From contig NZ_JAGYPF010000002.1 of assembly GCF_018343535.1 (NCBI RefSeq), forward strand, positions 1,018,103 through 1,082,102: DNA of 64,000 nt. The letters run 5' to 3'. This document shows positions 8,486 to 17,522 of this stretch, piece by piece; position 1 is the stretch's first letter, and each line of letters starts with the position of its first letter. The position numbers were made by a program, and so were the translations under genes. The notes beneath the pieces were generated by a model, which did not search any database, had not been told where the DNA came from, and was given only the letters and a program-made list of their open reading frames with translations. Origin of the DNA: Neobacillus rhizophilus (GTDB taxonomy: Bacteria; Bacillota; Bacilli; Bacillales; Cytobacillaceae).

Positions 8486-9286
8486 ATGGTCAGGAAAGCA
8501 ATAATTCCTGCTGCGGGGTACGGAACGCGAAATCTACCTATCACAAAAGTAATACCAAAAGAGATGTTGCCTGTAGGTTTTAAACCGGCGATTCATTATA
8601 TAGTCGAGGAAGCAGTTCAATCGGGGATTGAACAAGTACTAATCGTCACTTCAAATTCAAAAAACGCGATTATGGACTATTTTGATCATTCATTGGAGTT
8701 AGAGACCTTGTTAAGAAGCAAAAACAAAGAATATTTGCTTAAACATTTGGAACTGCCAAATGCAGAAATTTTTTATACAAGGCAGTCGTATGCCAGAGGA
8801 CTTGGGGACGCTATTCGGCTTGGCAAAGAATTTATTGGAAACGAACCGTTTGGTGTACTGCTGCCGGATGATTTTGTCATATCAGACGAAACTCCTGCTC
8901 TCAAACAATTAATTGATGTCTATAAGGAGACAAATAGCAGTGTTATAGGATTAAAGCAAGTCCAACAAGAACATTTAAAAAATTATGGTGTCATTCAATG
9001 TTCTGATAAAACAAATCCAATCGAAATTGAGAATATTGTGGAGAAACCTAAAACAGACCCTCCTTCTGATATGGCTGTTATCGGAAGATATATTTTCACC
9101 CCAGAAATATTTAAATGTCTGGAGGATATTACGGAAGGGGTCGATGGGGAAATTCAACTGACGGATGCCATTAAAAACTTGCTTGGCACACAATCCATCT
9201 ATGGAAAAATCATTTCCGGGGATCGCTACGATATTGGGATTTTAGAGGAATACGTCGAACTAATGAAAATCATGAGCAAAAGATAA
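8486..9286 (+). CDS. UTP-glucose-1-phosphate uridylyltransferase family protein
   Basis: GalU/GtaB-type nucleotidyltransferase, 266 aa, making UDP-glucose (or a related NDP-sugar) from a sugar 1-phosphate. The N-terminal loop IIPAAGYGTRNLP and the metal/substrate segment TKVIPKEMLPV are conserved, as are LLPDDF and the VEKP segment. It is about 25 aa shorter than GtaB, lacking part of the C-terminal end. AAGGTGAG precedes the ATG. It lies just before a large glycosyltransferase gene, a natural consumer of NDP-sugar. Confidence 0.85.
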   Translation: MVRKAIIPAAGYGTRNLPITKVIPKEMLPVGFKPAIHYIVEEAVQSGIEQVLIVTSNSKNAIMDYFDHSLELETLLRSKNKEYLLKHLELPNAEIFYTRQSYARGLGDAIRLGKEFIGNEPFGVLLPDDFVISDETPALKQLIDVYKETNSSVIGLKQVQQEHLKNYGVIQCSDKTNPIEIENIVEKPKTDPPSDMAVIGRYIFTPEIFKCLEDITEGVDGEIQLTDAIKNLLGTQSIYGKIISGDRYDIGILEEYVELMKIMSKR

Positions 9287-9320
9287 AAAAGGGAGAAAAA
9301 CGGGAGAAAAAAGGAGAGCG

Positions 9321-11321
9321 TTGTCGTTGTTAGAAAATGTATCTATCATTATACCATTCCAAACAGACAATGGGCCTAGGGCGAAGGCTTTTGAATGGAT
9401 CAAAAAGTACTATGCCAGGGTCATGCCCGAAGCTGAATTATGTTTGGGAATCATCAGTGGAGACATTAATAAAGCGAAGGCCATAAACTTAGCAGCAAAA
9501 AAGGCAACGAAAGATATTTTTGTCATAGCAGATGCGGATGTCGTTTATGCCCCCTCACTTATTGAGGAAGCTATAAAAGTACTAAAAAAAGCAGCATGGG
9601 TTGTTCCTTTTACTGAGATATATAATGTTGAAAAGCAAGGCACTAAAAAATTGCTTCAAACGAAACCAAAATGGCCGATGGATGTAAACTCCGGAGATTG
9701 TTCAAAAGCAAATTGGCTTTATCAAGGATTTGCCGGTAAACTCTTTGTCATACCAAGGGCAAACTTCGAAGCAGTCGGTGGTTTTGATGAACGGTTTATT
9801 GGCTGGGGAGGGGAGGATGATGCCTTTTCACATTCTGTCCGTACCCTATGCGGGGACATTGTTAATGTTAAAGGAAGAATCTATCATTTATGGCACCCAA
9901 GTTCAAGCTATCAAACAAACCCAAACGGAAAAGCGAATGCCAATCTTCTCGGACGCTATGAACGTGCCAGTGGAAACATTAAGAAAATGGCCGAGATCAT
10001 TAATGAACGTCTCGAAAAGGATAAAACTATTAAAATAGACAATGAAAATAGTGGTGAAAATGAATCAACAGCTTCATCCAACAGTAAAATTTGTTTTGCC
10101 ATCCTTGTTCATGAAGACCGAGAGTTAGTCAAGCAGCTAATTGATAATGTTCGCTACTATTGCCCAAGCAGTACCATTGTCTTATACAACGGGGGGGAGG
10201 ACCCGAAACTTTGTGAGGGGTTAGGTGTTCCTGTCTGCCCTTCCAGCCATAAATTAAAGCGGGGATGGACGACCATTTATTTTTTGGAAACAATGGAATG
10301 GCTGGAGAAACAGGGGATACAGTACGATTATTTTATTAATATTGATTCGGATGCATTATTTATCAGAAAGGGCTATGAGGAATTTGTTCAAAAAGAAATG
10401 AAAGATACTGATTATATGGCCGTTAAACTTAGAATTCCAAAAAGCGGCTGGTATATTGGAAAAGAATTAAAGAAAGATATCAATCGCTGGAAAAAATTAT
10501 TTAATGTTACCCCTTTCTACGGCGTTTTTAATGTGGGTCAGGTAATTTCAAGGCCGCTCGTTCAAGCTTTACTGAAACAGGAAAGGCTGGAAAAGTTAAA
10601 AAATGCTTTAATCAAAACGATTTCCTTCGGCACAGATGAGGTCCTTTTTGTCAATATGGCAAAGGAACTTGGCTTCAGGTTGAAAAACTATCCAAATGAG
10701 ACTGCCTCAAAGATGATTCGCTATCGTCCTTATTTTACACTGGACGAAATGATTTCCTGCCTAAATAATAACGATACTGGTGGGCTATGCCACCCGGTAA
10801 TAAGAGATCATGATGATCCTGTCAGAAAACTAATCCTTCATATAAACAGTGATAATCATACAAAAAAATATAAAACTAAGGATTTTCCATGGTATGAAAA
10901 TAATCCAAATTATTATTCGATTTCGATTCCAATCAAAAGTAAATTTGGAAACAACGAGCTTATTGTAAGGTCGGGTTCGTTCTTGACCCACTATTGGCAG
11001 GACCCGGATGGGAAGTGGAATAAAAGTGAGACGTTTGCTGAGAGTGTTGTCGGAACCCCGATATTTTTTCAAAATAATGCAGGTCAATTTGTGGTGGTCT
11101 GTAAATTAAAAACAGGCAATATTGGATTTTGGCTGAGAGACAACGAAGCGTCTGGATACCCATGGTACGGCCGGGCTGTTTCCCGGCAGGAGAATGTAGA
11201 TGAGCTTATAATGGGAACCCAGCTTCAGGACAACGGCTGTGTCATTGTGTATAAATCCAACAATAAATTTTATTATTGGGAGTTTGATAAAAAAATATGG
11301 AAAGACATCTTTCCCAAATAA
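9321..11321 (+). CDS. Multidomain glycosyltransferase with C-terminal lectin-like region
   Basis: 666 aa in three parts. Residues 1-240 are a family-2-type transferase with ADADVVY as the DxD metal site and GGFDERFIGWGGEDD as the acceptor/base region. After a Ser/Asn linker, residues about 255-500 form a second GT-A-like domain with DSD in NIDSDALF. Residues about 540-666 contain aromatic repeats (LTHYWQDPDGKW, IGFWLRDNEASGYPWYG) that look like blades of a carbohydrate-binding beta-propeller. There is no signal peptide or membrane helix, so it acts in the cytosol. The start is TTG behind AAGGAG. It lies directly after the galU-like gene. The lectin assignment is inference. Confidence 0.75.
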   Translation: MSLLENVSIIIPFQTDNGPRAKAFEWIKKYYARVMPEAELCLGIISGDINKAKAINLAAKKATKDIFVIADADVVYAPSLIEEAIKVLKKAAWVVPFTEIYNVEKQGTKKLLQTKPKWPMDVNSGDCSKANWLYQGFAGKLFVIPRANFEAVGGFDERFIGWGGEDDAFSHSVRTLCGDIVNVKGRIYHLWHPSSSYQTNPNGKANANLLGRYERASGNIKKMAEIINERLEKDKTIKIDNENSGENESTASSNSKICFAILVHEDRELVKQLIDNVRYYCPSSTIVLYNGGEDPKLCEGLGVPVCPSSHKLKRGWTTIYFLETMEWLEKQGIQYDYFINIDSDALFIRKGYEEFVQKEMKDTDYMAVKLRIPKSGWYIGKELKKDINRWKKLFNVTPFYGVFNVGQVISRPLVQALLKQERLEKLKNALIKTISFGTDEVLFVNMAKELGFRLKNYPNETASKMIRYRPYFTLDEMISCLNNNDTGGLCHPVIRDHDDPVRKLILHINSDNHTKKYKTKDFPWYENNPNYYSISIPIKSKFGNNELIVRSGSFLTHYWQDPDGKWNKSETFAESVVGTPIFFQNNAGQFVVVCKLKTGNIGFWLRDNEASGYPWYGRAVSRQENVDELIMGTQLQDNGCVIVYKSNNKFYYWEFDKKIWKDIFPK

Positions 11322-11327
11322 AAAATC

Positions 11328-11354
11328 GGTGCCCCGACGTCGGGACACCTTTTT
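11328..11354 (+). terminator. Terminator of the glycosyltransferase gene; 5' flank of the intron
   Basis: GGTGCCCCGA-CG-TCGGGACACC forms a 10-bp stem with one C-A mismatch, followed by TTTTTA. The group II intron begins within about 10 bp of the T run. Confidence 0.8.
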
Positions 11355-11891
11355 ATATTGCGTGCCCAGCAAGCCGTTAATTGCTAATTGGTGAAAGTCC
11401 AATCTGAGTAAGTACCAAGACGCTCAGTAGCTGACAGGCAACTGGTGAAGAAACTCTAAGGTTGAAGCCCTGTGACAAAGTAACTCTCTAGCAGAGTGCG
11501 AGCAAACTAACAGGTTGTAACATTAAGTGAATCCTGCCGTCTCGTCAAAGGAACCCACCGTCGGTGGCTAAAGAGAAGTCGAGCCTTGAGTATATGGGCG
11601 AAGACCATGGAAGGTGTGAAGAACTTGGGAAAGCAGCACCAAGGAATCTCTCGGGGTAAGGGGAGCGACATGTTAGGAAAGTAATTAACGGAACTGGGGA
11701 TACCCTCCTCGTCACTTTCATACGAAAGTAAAGCAGAAACCTATAAGTGTAAACGAAGTGGTGAATGGATGAGAGGGAGTCGGAGGGGGTCATAGTACCA
11801 ATGATGACAATGACAACATAACATTGTCTAGGGAAGGACGGCAAAAGCCAATACCCTACTTCGTTCATATGTTGGAAGGAGGTAAGAGTCA

Positions 11892-13193
11892 GTGAATGCC
11901 AAGAAAATGGCTAACTACACCAATAAAGTAAAAGCTCAAGAACTCTGGAAGACGTTATATCTTTGTGCCAAGGAAAACACTAGCCGTAGATTTCATGCTT
12001 TATATGACAAAATTTATCGTCCTGATATCCTATGGGAAGCCTGGCAACGTGTGAAACGAAAGAAAGGCAGTGGGGGCGTAGATGGACAATCGATTGTAAA
12101 TATCGTCGAGGAATACGGAGAGAAGAAGTTCTTGAACGAACTCTACCTAGAGTTGAAAGAGAACAGATATCATCCCAATCCAGTCCTAAGAACCTACATA
12201 CCAAAGGATGACGGGAAGAAACGTCCATTAGGAATCCCAACCATTAAAGATAGAGTTGCACAAATGGCTACTAAGATGGTTATTGAACCTATTTTTGAGG
12301 CTGACTTTCATGATTGCTCATTTGGTTTTCGTCCTAAACGTAATGCTCATCAAGCCATGGCAAAGATACGAAAAGCGAGTAAGAAATGTTTTTGGGTAGT
12401 AGACGTCGATATCCAAGGATATTTTGATAACATCAACCAAGATAAATTGATGAAATTGGTCGAACAACGTATCAGTGACCGCAGAGTTCTAAAGCTAATT
12501 CGTAAGTGGCTGAAGGCGGGCATCATGGAAGAAGGTAAGATTAGAAATCCGATTTCTGGAACACCGCAAGGTGGTGTTATCTCCCCGCTGTTAGCGAATA
12601 TCTATTTAAACACAATGGATAAAATTTGGGAGAAGCGATTTAATCATTTAGGTGAACTGGTCAGGTATGCGGATGACTTCGTCATCATGTGCAACACTAA
12701 ACAACATGCACTTAAAAGCATTAAAGTTATTCAAGCAATAATGGGAAAACTGGACCTTTCAATTAATCGAGATAAATCAAGATTGGTTCATCTTTGGGAT
12801 GATATAGAGGGTTTTGACTTCTTAGGATTTCATAATAGGAAGTTTCCAATCCGTCGGAAAGGCGGTTACACATTATTTGTGATGTCACACATCCCGAAAA
12901 AGAACGCAATGAAGAAAATGCGTGCAAAAATTAAGGCATACACTGAGCCAAGGGCAAAATTGTACATGGATATTCATGACTTGGTGATCGGATTAAACAA
13001 GAAACTACAAGGTTTCAAAAATTACTATCTCATATCACTTAATGCAAAGAAATGGCTTAATCGGATTGATTGGTATGTGTTAGAACGCCTAACATTATTC
13101 TATAACAAGAAAAGAAATAGTCGTATGAAACATGGGAATTTAATAGACGTACGAAAAGAAATTGGTCATTTATTAGTGAAATTGGCTAGTTAG
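11892..13193 (+). CDS. ltrA: Group II intron reverse transcriptase/maturase
   Basis: 433 aa; promotes splicing and reverse transcription of its host intron. RT blocks include KGSGGVDG (RT0/1), RPLGIPTIKDRVAQ, FGFRPKRNAHQA, VDVDIQGYFDNI, GTPQGGVISPLLANIYL and the catalytic YADDFV. A maturase X domain follows (GLNKKLQGFKNYY region). No C-terminal H-N-H endonuclease domain is present, so mobility would rely on sites such as terminators or replication forks. AGGAGG sits a few bases before the GTG start. The ORF is complete, so the intron may be active. Confidence 0.92.
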   Translation: MNAKKMANYTNKVKAQELWKTLYLCAKENTSRRFHALYDKIYRPDILWEAWQRVKRKKGSGGVDGQSIVNIVEEYGEKKFLNELYLELKENRYHPNPVLRTYIPKDDGKKRPLGIPTIKDRVAQMATKMVIEPIFEADFHDCSFGFRPKRNAHQAMAKIRKASKKCFWVVDVDIQGYFDNINQDKLMKLVEQRISDRRVLKLIRKWLKAGIMEEGKIRNPISGTPQGGVISPLLANIYLNTMDKIWEKRFNHLGELVRYADDFVIMCNTKQHALKSIKVIQAIMGKLDLSINRDKSRLVHLWDDIEGFDFLGFHNRKFPIRRKGGYTLFVMSHIPKKNAMKKMRAKIKAYTEPRAKLYMDIHDLVIGLNKKLQGFKNYYLISLNAKKWLNRIDWYVLERLTLFYNKKRNSRMKHGNLIDVRKEIGHLLVKLAS

Positions 13194-13226
13194 TCTCCGT
13201 AAAGCCAAAGAAAGAAGAACGTCGGA

Positions 13227-13259
13227 AAGCCGTATGAGGGAAAACTTCACGTACGGTTT
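13227..13259 (+). ncRNA. Group II intron domain V
   Basis: A 33-nt hairpin beginning AAGCCGTATG and ending CGTACGGTTT, with a GAAA-type tip, matches the most conserved catalytic hairpin of group II introns. The catalytic triad position reads AGC. Confidence 0.85.
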
Positions 13260-13555
13260 GATGAGGAGGAACTGAAAGTAAAAGAGATAGCCGAAAGGCT
13301 ATCCCTCTGAAATCAGTTTCTTACTCTACTTAAGAGAGGTGTTTTGGGATGAGTAAGAGGCCATAAAGACCAACTACCATTCCGAAGAGGGGATTGCTTC
13401 GATAACTTGGGGGTCCGTCGAGCATCCCTTCTTCTTAGATGTTCTTATTTTAGCGGGAAAGATTGAAGATGTTATGAAGAACTTATGATGATTTTGTGAA
13501 GTTACAAAAATCACAGACCCAAGATGATATATTAAGGATATGGGGAGTGATAATA

Positions 13556-14266
13556 ATGAAAATATTATTAGTCGACGATGAACGTAGAATCATAGAAGTT
13601 CTCGAAGCTTACCTTGAAAGAGAAGGCTATGAAATTCATAGTGCAGATAATGGAATAGATGCTCTGAAAAAGGCCAAAACCCTTCAGCCTGATTTAATAA
13701 TATTAGACCTGATGCTTCCCGACATATCAGGTGAAGAGGTTTGCCGGCTTGTCCGCAAGGAATCCGATGTACCGATTCTGATGCTGACGGCCAAGTCAGC
13801 TGAAGACGACCGAATTAACGGCATCGTCATGGGCGCTGATGATTATTTAACGAAACCGTTCAGCCCGCGCGAAGTCGTTGTCCGTGTTCAGGCCATTTTA
13901 CGGCGCGTCAAAAAGACCGAAAAGGTGGACCGCGTTGAATTTAACAGAAAGAAACTGGCGATAGATTTAGAGAAAAAGGAAGTAACCGTTAACGGACAAT
14001 ATATTACGCTTACCCCCATTGAATACAAGCTGTTAACCAATATGGCGGGCAATCCCGGCCGGGTATACAGCCGTATGGATTTGCTCGAAAAAATTCAGGA
14101 TGAAGGCATGTATTATGAAGGATATGAGCGCAGTGTTGATACCCATATCAAAAACCTGCGCAAAAAAATCGAGACCGACTCACGGCAGCCGGAGTTCATC
14201 ATGACTGTTTTTGGCATGGGCTACAAATTTGGAGGGGTTCCCGATGCTGCAAACGCTCCGGTCTAA
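13556..14266 (+). CDS. OmpR-family response regulator
   Basis: 236 aa. The receiver domain carries D7/D8, phospho-acceptor D51 (LIILDLMLPD), Thr in MLTAKS and Lys in YLTKPF. The C-terminal winged-helix transcription domain (about 130-228) has the family end HIKNLRKKIE and VFGMGYKF. The ATG at 13556 lies behind GGGGAGTG and gives the standard MKILLVDDE start; a 20-codon upstream reading has no ribosome site. It overlaps the kinase gene by 23 bp. No target gene is apparent nearby. Confidence 0.88.
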   Translation: MKILLVDDERRIIEVLEAYLEREGYEIHSADNGIDALKKAKTLQPDLIILDLMLPDISGEEVCRLVRKESDVPILMLTAKSAEDDRINGIVMGADDYLTKPFSPREVVVRVQAILRRVKKTEKVDRVEFNRKKLAIDLEKKEVTVNGQYITLTPIEYKLLTNMAGNPGRVYSRMDLLEKIQDEGMYYEGYERSVDTHIKNLRKKIETDSRQPEFIMTVFGMGYKFGGVPDAANAPV

Positions 14267-15617
14267 AATTCTCTTTTACCTGCTTTTGATTTCGATGATC
14301 GGTATATTGATCGTCAGCTTTTTTATTCAGTACGGTTTTGAAGAGAGTTTTAATAGTTACTTGGATCGGAATCGCGAAAAAAAGATTGATAGGGTGATAA
14401 ACGAAATTGAAAAGGATTTTCGGCAAAATGGCCATTTTACAAGGGACCCGGTGTTTGCGATGCTGCACGAATATGCGATGGGTGACCAGCTTTATTTTCA
14501 GCTGTATGACCGCTACGGACAAATCCAGATGGACTCCTCCAATATCCGCAGCATGCTAAACAGTCTCGGCCTGACCGAACCGGAGCCAAGCGGTGAGGAA
14601 TGGCATTCGAAAAATTATACACTTAAGGTCGACAACACCATGATCGGAAAACTCGTCGCCATTTATCCGGAGGGCTTAATTGATGACGAGTATACATTTA
14701 TCCAAACTATCCAGTTATACATATATGCCGCCGTATGCTTGACAGTCGTTTTAGCGATTGTCTTCAGCATGCTTTTTTCAAAAAAATTAACTTCTGGTTT
14801 GAAAAAGCTCTCGTTTGCGGCCGATGAGTTGCAGCAGCACAACCTCAATATCCGCATCCCATTAAAGGGGCTTCCAACCGAGGTCAAGCAGCTGGCCATT
14901 TCCTTTAATAATCTGGCAGAATCGCTGGCAAAGGAGGAAATGCTGCGGAAACAGTTTACGGGGGACTTGGCCCACGAGCTCCGAACCCCTCTTGCCACGC
15001 TGCGAAGTCAAATCGAGGCTTTTCAAGATGGAGTTTGGGAGCCAACCCAGCAGCGTCTGCAGGCCAGTCACGAGGAGCTGATGCGTTTGGTTAGGCTTGT
15101 GAACGAGCTGGAAAAATTGCTCGCTGCAGAAAACCCGCAAATGAAGCTCGAAAAAATAGAGCTCGATGCCGGCAGTGTGCTGGCGGCCTTATGGGAAATG
15201 TTTATGCCGATTTTTAAGGAAAAAGGAGTTCAGCTACATATTGAAGAGCCTGAGCAGGAGGAGATTTTTGAAGCAGACAAGGATCGCCTGATGCAAATTC
15301 TCTCTAATGTTCTTAACAATGCTTTGAAGTACACGCCGGAAGGAAAAAATGTGACCATTTCGGTGTCAACGGACCGCGATGGCTACGTCGGCTTTAGGAT
15401 ACAGGATGAAGGCTCCGGCATGGCGGAGGAAGACATTCCGCACATTTTCGAACGTTTCTATCGCGGAGATAAGTCCCGGGACCGAAAAACAGGTGGAGCG
15501 GGTATTGGACTTTCCGTTGTGAAAGCCTTAATGGACACTCATAAAGGGATGATCAAGGTGAAAAGCAGGCTTGGAAAAGGAACAACTATGACGTTGTGGT
15601 TTCCGCGGGAAGATTAG
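14244..15617 (+). CDS. Sensor histidine kinase
   Basis: 457 aa, membrane-bound partner of the preceding regulator. Helix 1 is at about residues 7-29, an extracellular sensor of about 120 residues follows, helix 2 is at about 152-173, then a HAMP linker, the dimerisation/phosphorylation domain with DLAHELRTPLATL (His near residue 240), and an ATPase domain with NVLNNALKYTPEG, DEGSGM and GGAGIGLSVVK boxes. Overlap with the regulator implies coupled translation; GGAGGGG precedes its ATG. The sensor region has no family I recognise, so the signal is unknown. Confidence 0.88.
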   Translation: MLQTLRSKILFYLLLISMIGILIVSFFIQYGFEESFNSYLDRNREKKIDRVINEIEKDFRQNGHFTRDPVFAMLHEYAMGDQLYFQLYDRYGQIQMDSSNIRSMLNSLGLTEPEPSGEEWHSKNYTLKVDNTMIGKLVAIYPEGLIDDEYTFIQTIQLYIYAAVCLTVVLAIVFSMLFSKKLTSGLKKLSFAADELQQHNLNIRIPLKGLPTEVKQLAISFNNLAESLAKEEMLRKQFTGDLAHELRTPLATLRSQIEAFQDGVWEPTQQRLQASHEELMRLVRLVNELEKLLAAENPQMKLEKIELDAGSVLAALWEMFMPIFKEKGVQLHIEEPEQEEIFEADKDRLMQILSNVLNNALKYTPEGKNVTISVSTDRDGYVGFRIQDEGSGMAEEDIPHIFERFYRGDKSRDRKTGGAGIGLSVVKALMDTHKGMIKVKSRLGKGTTMTLWFPRED

Positions 15618-15621
15618 TGTA

Positions 15622-15658
15622 AAGAAAGGGCCGCAACATGTCGCTGCGGCCCTTCTTT
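15622..15658. terminator. Bidirectional terminator between convergent genes
   Basis: The AAAGGGCCGCA / TGCGGCCCTT stem with flanking A and T runs lies between the kinase and the reductase gene, which end toward each other. Confidence 0.85.
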
Positions 15659-16415
15659 ATTTAAGTAAATCGTTAATATGGTAAACCTTCCCGCTTTCAA
15701 CAGTTCCGCTTAAGACGAGGTCTACTAGTGCTCCAGCCACTACATCCGCTTTTAATAGGACATTTTTTTCCTTAAACTCGATGAATTTTTCGAGATCTTT
15801 AAAGGCATCTTGGGATGAAGAGCGGATCGTTTCTTGCATCTTTGTATCCATGACCCCGGGGCTAAATGCGAAAATTTTATGATTGGTTCCTAATTCCCAC
15901 TGCTCAAGAGCCGCTGTTTGCGTAAACATATTTAACCCGGCTTTTGAGCTGCAATACACACTCCAGCCCTCGATCGGGTGGACAGCAGCACCCGAAGTCA
16001 CATTGATGACCTGAATGGTAGTGTTTGTATGCTGGGCTTTATTTAAAAATAGATTGGTAATCAAGATTGGGGCAATTAAATTCACCTTGATGTTCCGAAT
16101 AGTCGGGGTTTGGTCCAGGCTGCCAACCGTATGTATCGGCTCAATCACACCTGCGTTGTTGAAAAGAAGAATCTCTTCAGGCTCTCCTTTAAAGATAACA
16201 TGGGCAACTTCCATAAAGACTTCCTGGATTTCTTTATCCAAGGAAAGATTGCAGGAAAAGTGTCTATAATTTACGCCTTTTTCAGCAGCAAGCTTTTTTA
16301 GTTCCTCATTTTCAGTTCGGGACACCGATATTACGGCCATTTGTTCTTCGAAAAGGCGCTTCGTAATGGCCTCGCCCAATCCCTTCGATGCACCAGTAAC
16401 AATCGCATATTTCAT
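15657..16415 (-). CDS. Short-chain reductase, benzil reductase (YueD-like)
   Basis: 252-aa NADPH-dependent oxidoreductase of the short-chain dehydrogenase family. The Rossmann motif TGASKGLG is at residues 8-15, NNAGV near 90, catalytic Ser in VTSGAA and catalytic YCSSK. The overall sequence resembles the (S)-benzoin-forming benzil reductase YueD of Bacilli; the physiological substrate is unknown. I chose the ATG at 16415 (AAGGGGGA upstream, normal MKYAIVTG start) over one 8 codons earlier. A family A repeat array lies about 90 bp upstream of its start. Confidence 0.82.
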   Translation of the reverse strand: MKYAIVTGASKGLGEAITKRLFEEQMAVISVSRTENEELKKLAAEKGVNYRHFSCNLSLDKEIQEVFMEVAHVIFKGEPEEILLFNNAGVIEPIHTVGSLDQTPTIRNIKVNLIAPILITNLFLNKAQHTNTTIQVINVTSGAAVHPIEGWSVYCSSKAGLNMFTQTAALEQWELGTNHKIFAFSPGVMDTKMQETIRSSSQDAFKDLEKFIEFKEKNVLLKADVVAGALVDLVLSGTVESGKVYHINDLLK

Positions 16416-16502
16416 GAGAAAATCCCCCTTATTTTTCATCCTTTCATTATTTTATGTTTGTAAAAGGTTTAATTCAAGGAAGAGGCTTGGGAAAAATAAG
16501 TT

Positions 16503-16710
16503 CTATCGGCGGATCTAAGGGGGCAATCGGCGAATTTTTGGTTTCTATCGGCGAATTGAAGCAGTTTATCGGCGGATTATATCAATCTATCGGCGAATCT
16601 TAAGTCTATTGGCGAATCTAAGCACTCTATTGGCGAATTTTAACGTTCAATTGGCGTTTTGAAGGGTTCTATTGGCGAATTACGCCTTCCTATTGGCGAA
16701 TCATAATTTC
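16503..16710 (+). repeat. 21-bp-period repeat array, family A (10 units)
   Basis: Units begin at 16503, 16524, 16545, 16566, 16587, 16606, 16627, 16648, 16669 and 16690. All steps are 21 bp except one of 19. The core is CTATCGGCGAAT in the first half and CTATTGGCGAAT in the second, so the two halves evolved or spread separately. It lies between the 5' end of the reductase gene and the 3' end of tupC. Confidence 0.92.
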
Positions 16711-16734
16711 CCACCCCCATCAGTTAAGCCCGAC

Positions 16735-16771
16735 AAATAAAAAAAAGCAGCCTCCCATAAAGGAAAACTGC
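16735..16771 (-). terminator. Terminator of the tungstate operon
   Basis: Read on the minus strand, GCAGTTTTCC / GGGAGGCTGC forms a 10-bp stem with wobble pairs followed by a long T run, just beyond the tupC stop. Confidence 0.75.
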
Positions 16772-16778
16772 AAAAATA

Positions 16779-17522
16779 CTAACGTGCAATCGGATAGAAC
16801 TTCTTCCACTCGTTTAGGAAGGACTGGGTGGAAGAATTGGGATGTTCAAGGACCCGAGGGGTAGGTCCGGATTGCTTTACTTCGCCGCCAACGATAATTG
16901 CCAGCCGGTTTGTCAGATAATGAATTTCCATCAAATCATGGCTCACAAACACAGCAGTTGTCCCGGTTGTGGAAATAATCTCCTTAAAATCTTCCATGAG
17001 TTTGATTTTCGTAGGAAAATCTAATGCTGAAAATGGCTCATCAAGAAACAGGATTTCCGGCTCGACAATCATCGCTCGCGCCAAATTGACTCGTTGTGCC
17101 TCGCCGCCAGATAAATAGAGGGCATTTTTTTTCGCCAAATGACTAATCCCAAACAATTCCAGCCAGCGAGTAACTTTTTCCTTAATTTCACTTTTAGGAA
17201 CCTTTCTTAACGTTAAACCAATTGCAATATTATAAAAAACAGTACCATCTAATAGTAACGACTGCTGCAGGGCAATTGAAAATTTCCGCCGCAACTCAAG
17301 AGGAGCGTTGCCAGAGGGAATTGTCTCACCGCGGTAAAGAATTTCACCACCCGAAGGCTTCTCCAAAAAAGCAATCAGCTTTAGCAAAGTGCTTTTTCCC
17401 GCACCGTTCGGGCCCATAATCCCCAGAAATTCGCCGCTTTCAATCTGAAATTCCGGAATGTTTAGGATGCTGCGGTTGCCCGCACGATAAGTGATATTTT
17501 TCATTTCAATTAACGGTGTCAT
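16779..17522 (-). CDS. tupC: Tungstate ABC transporter, ATP-binding protein
   Basis: 247-aa cytoplasmic ATPase. Walker A GPNGAGKST, signature LSGGEAQR, Walker B EILFLDEPFSALD and the switch VSHD are all present. It is the last gene of the tup operon; its ATG overlaps the tupB stop by 4 bp. The substrate assignment comes from the TupA homology in the same operon. A molybdate role cannot be excluded for the ATPase alone. Confidence 0.85.
   Translation of the reverse strand: MTPLIEMKNITYRAGNRSILNIPEFQIESGEFLGIMGPNGAGKSTLLKLIAFLEKPSGGEILYRGETIPSGNAPLELRRKFSIALQQSLLLDGTVFYNIAIGLTLRKVPKSEIKEKVTRWLELFGISHLAKKNALYLSGGEAQRVNLARAMIVEPEILFLDEPFSALDFPTKIKLMEDFKEIISTTGTTAVFVSHDLMEIHYLTNRLAIIVGGEVKQSGPTPRVLEHPNSSTQSFLNEWKKFYPIAR

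Larger units (their letters stand above)
11360..13325 (+). mobile_element. Group II intron with maturase ORF
   Basis: A retroelement of about 2 kb. The 5' end is near 11360-11362 (GTGCCCAGC start, like the GUGYG intron opening), followed by a long structured region with GGTGAAAGTCC and, just before the ORF, GTCATAGTACC, both typical of bacterial group II introns. The maturase is in domain IV. Domain V is at 13227-13259. A domain VI-like stem runs from 13270 to 13318 (AACTGA / TCAGTT outside, GATAGCC-GAAA-GGCTATC inside). The 3' end is not certain to a few tens of bases. Insertion directly behind a terminator is typical of IIC introns. Confidence 0.85.

Noticed and set aside
11545..11868. 107-aa minus-strand frame ahead of the maturase
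   Set aside because: It lies in the structured RNA part of the group II intron (domains I-III), antisense to the intron, without a ribosome site.
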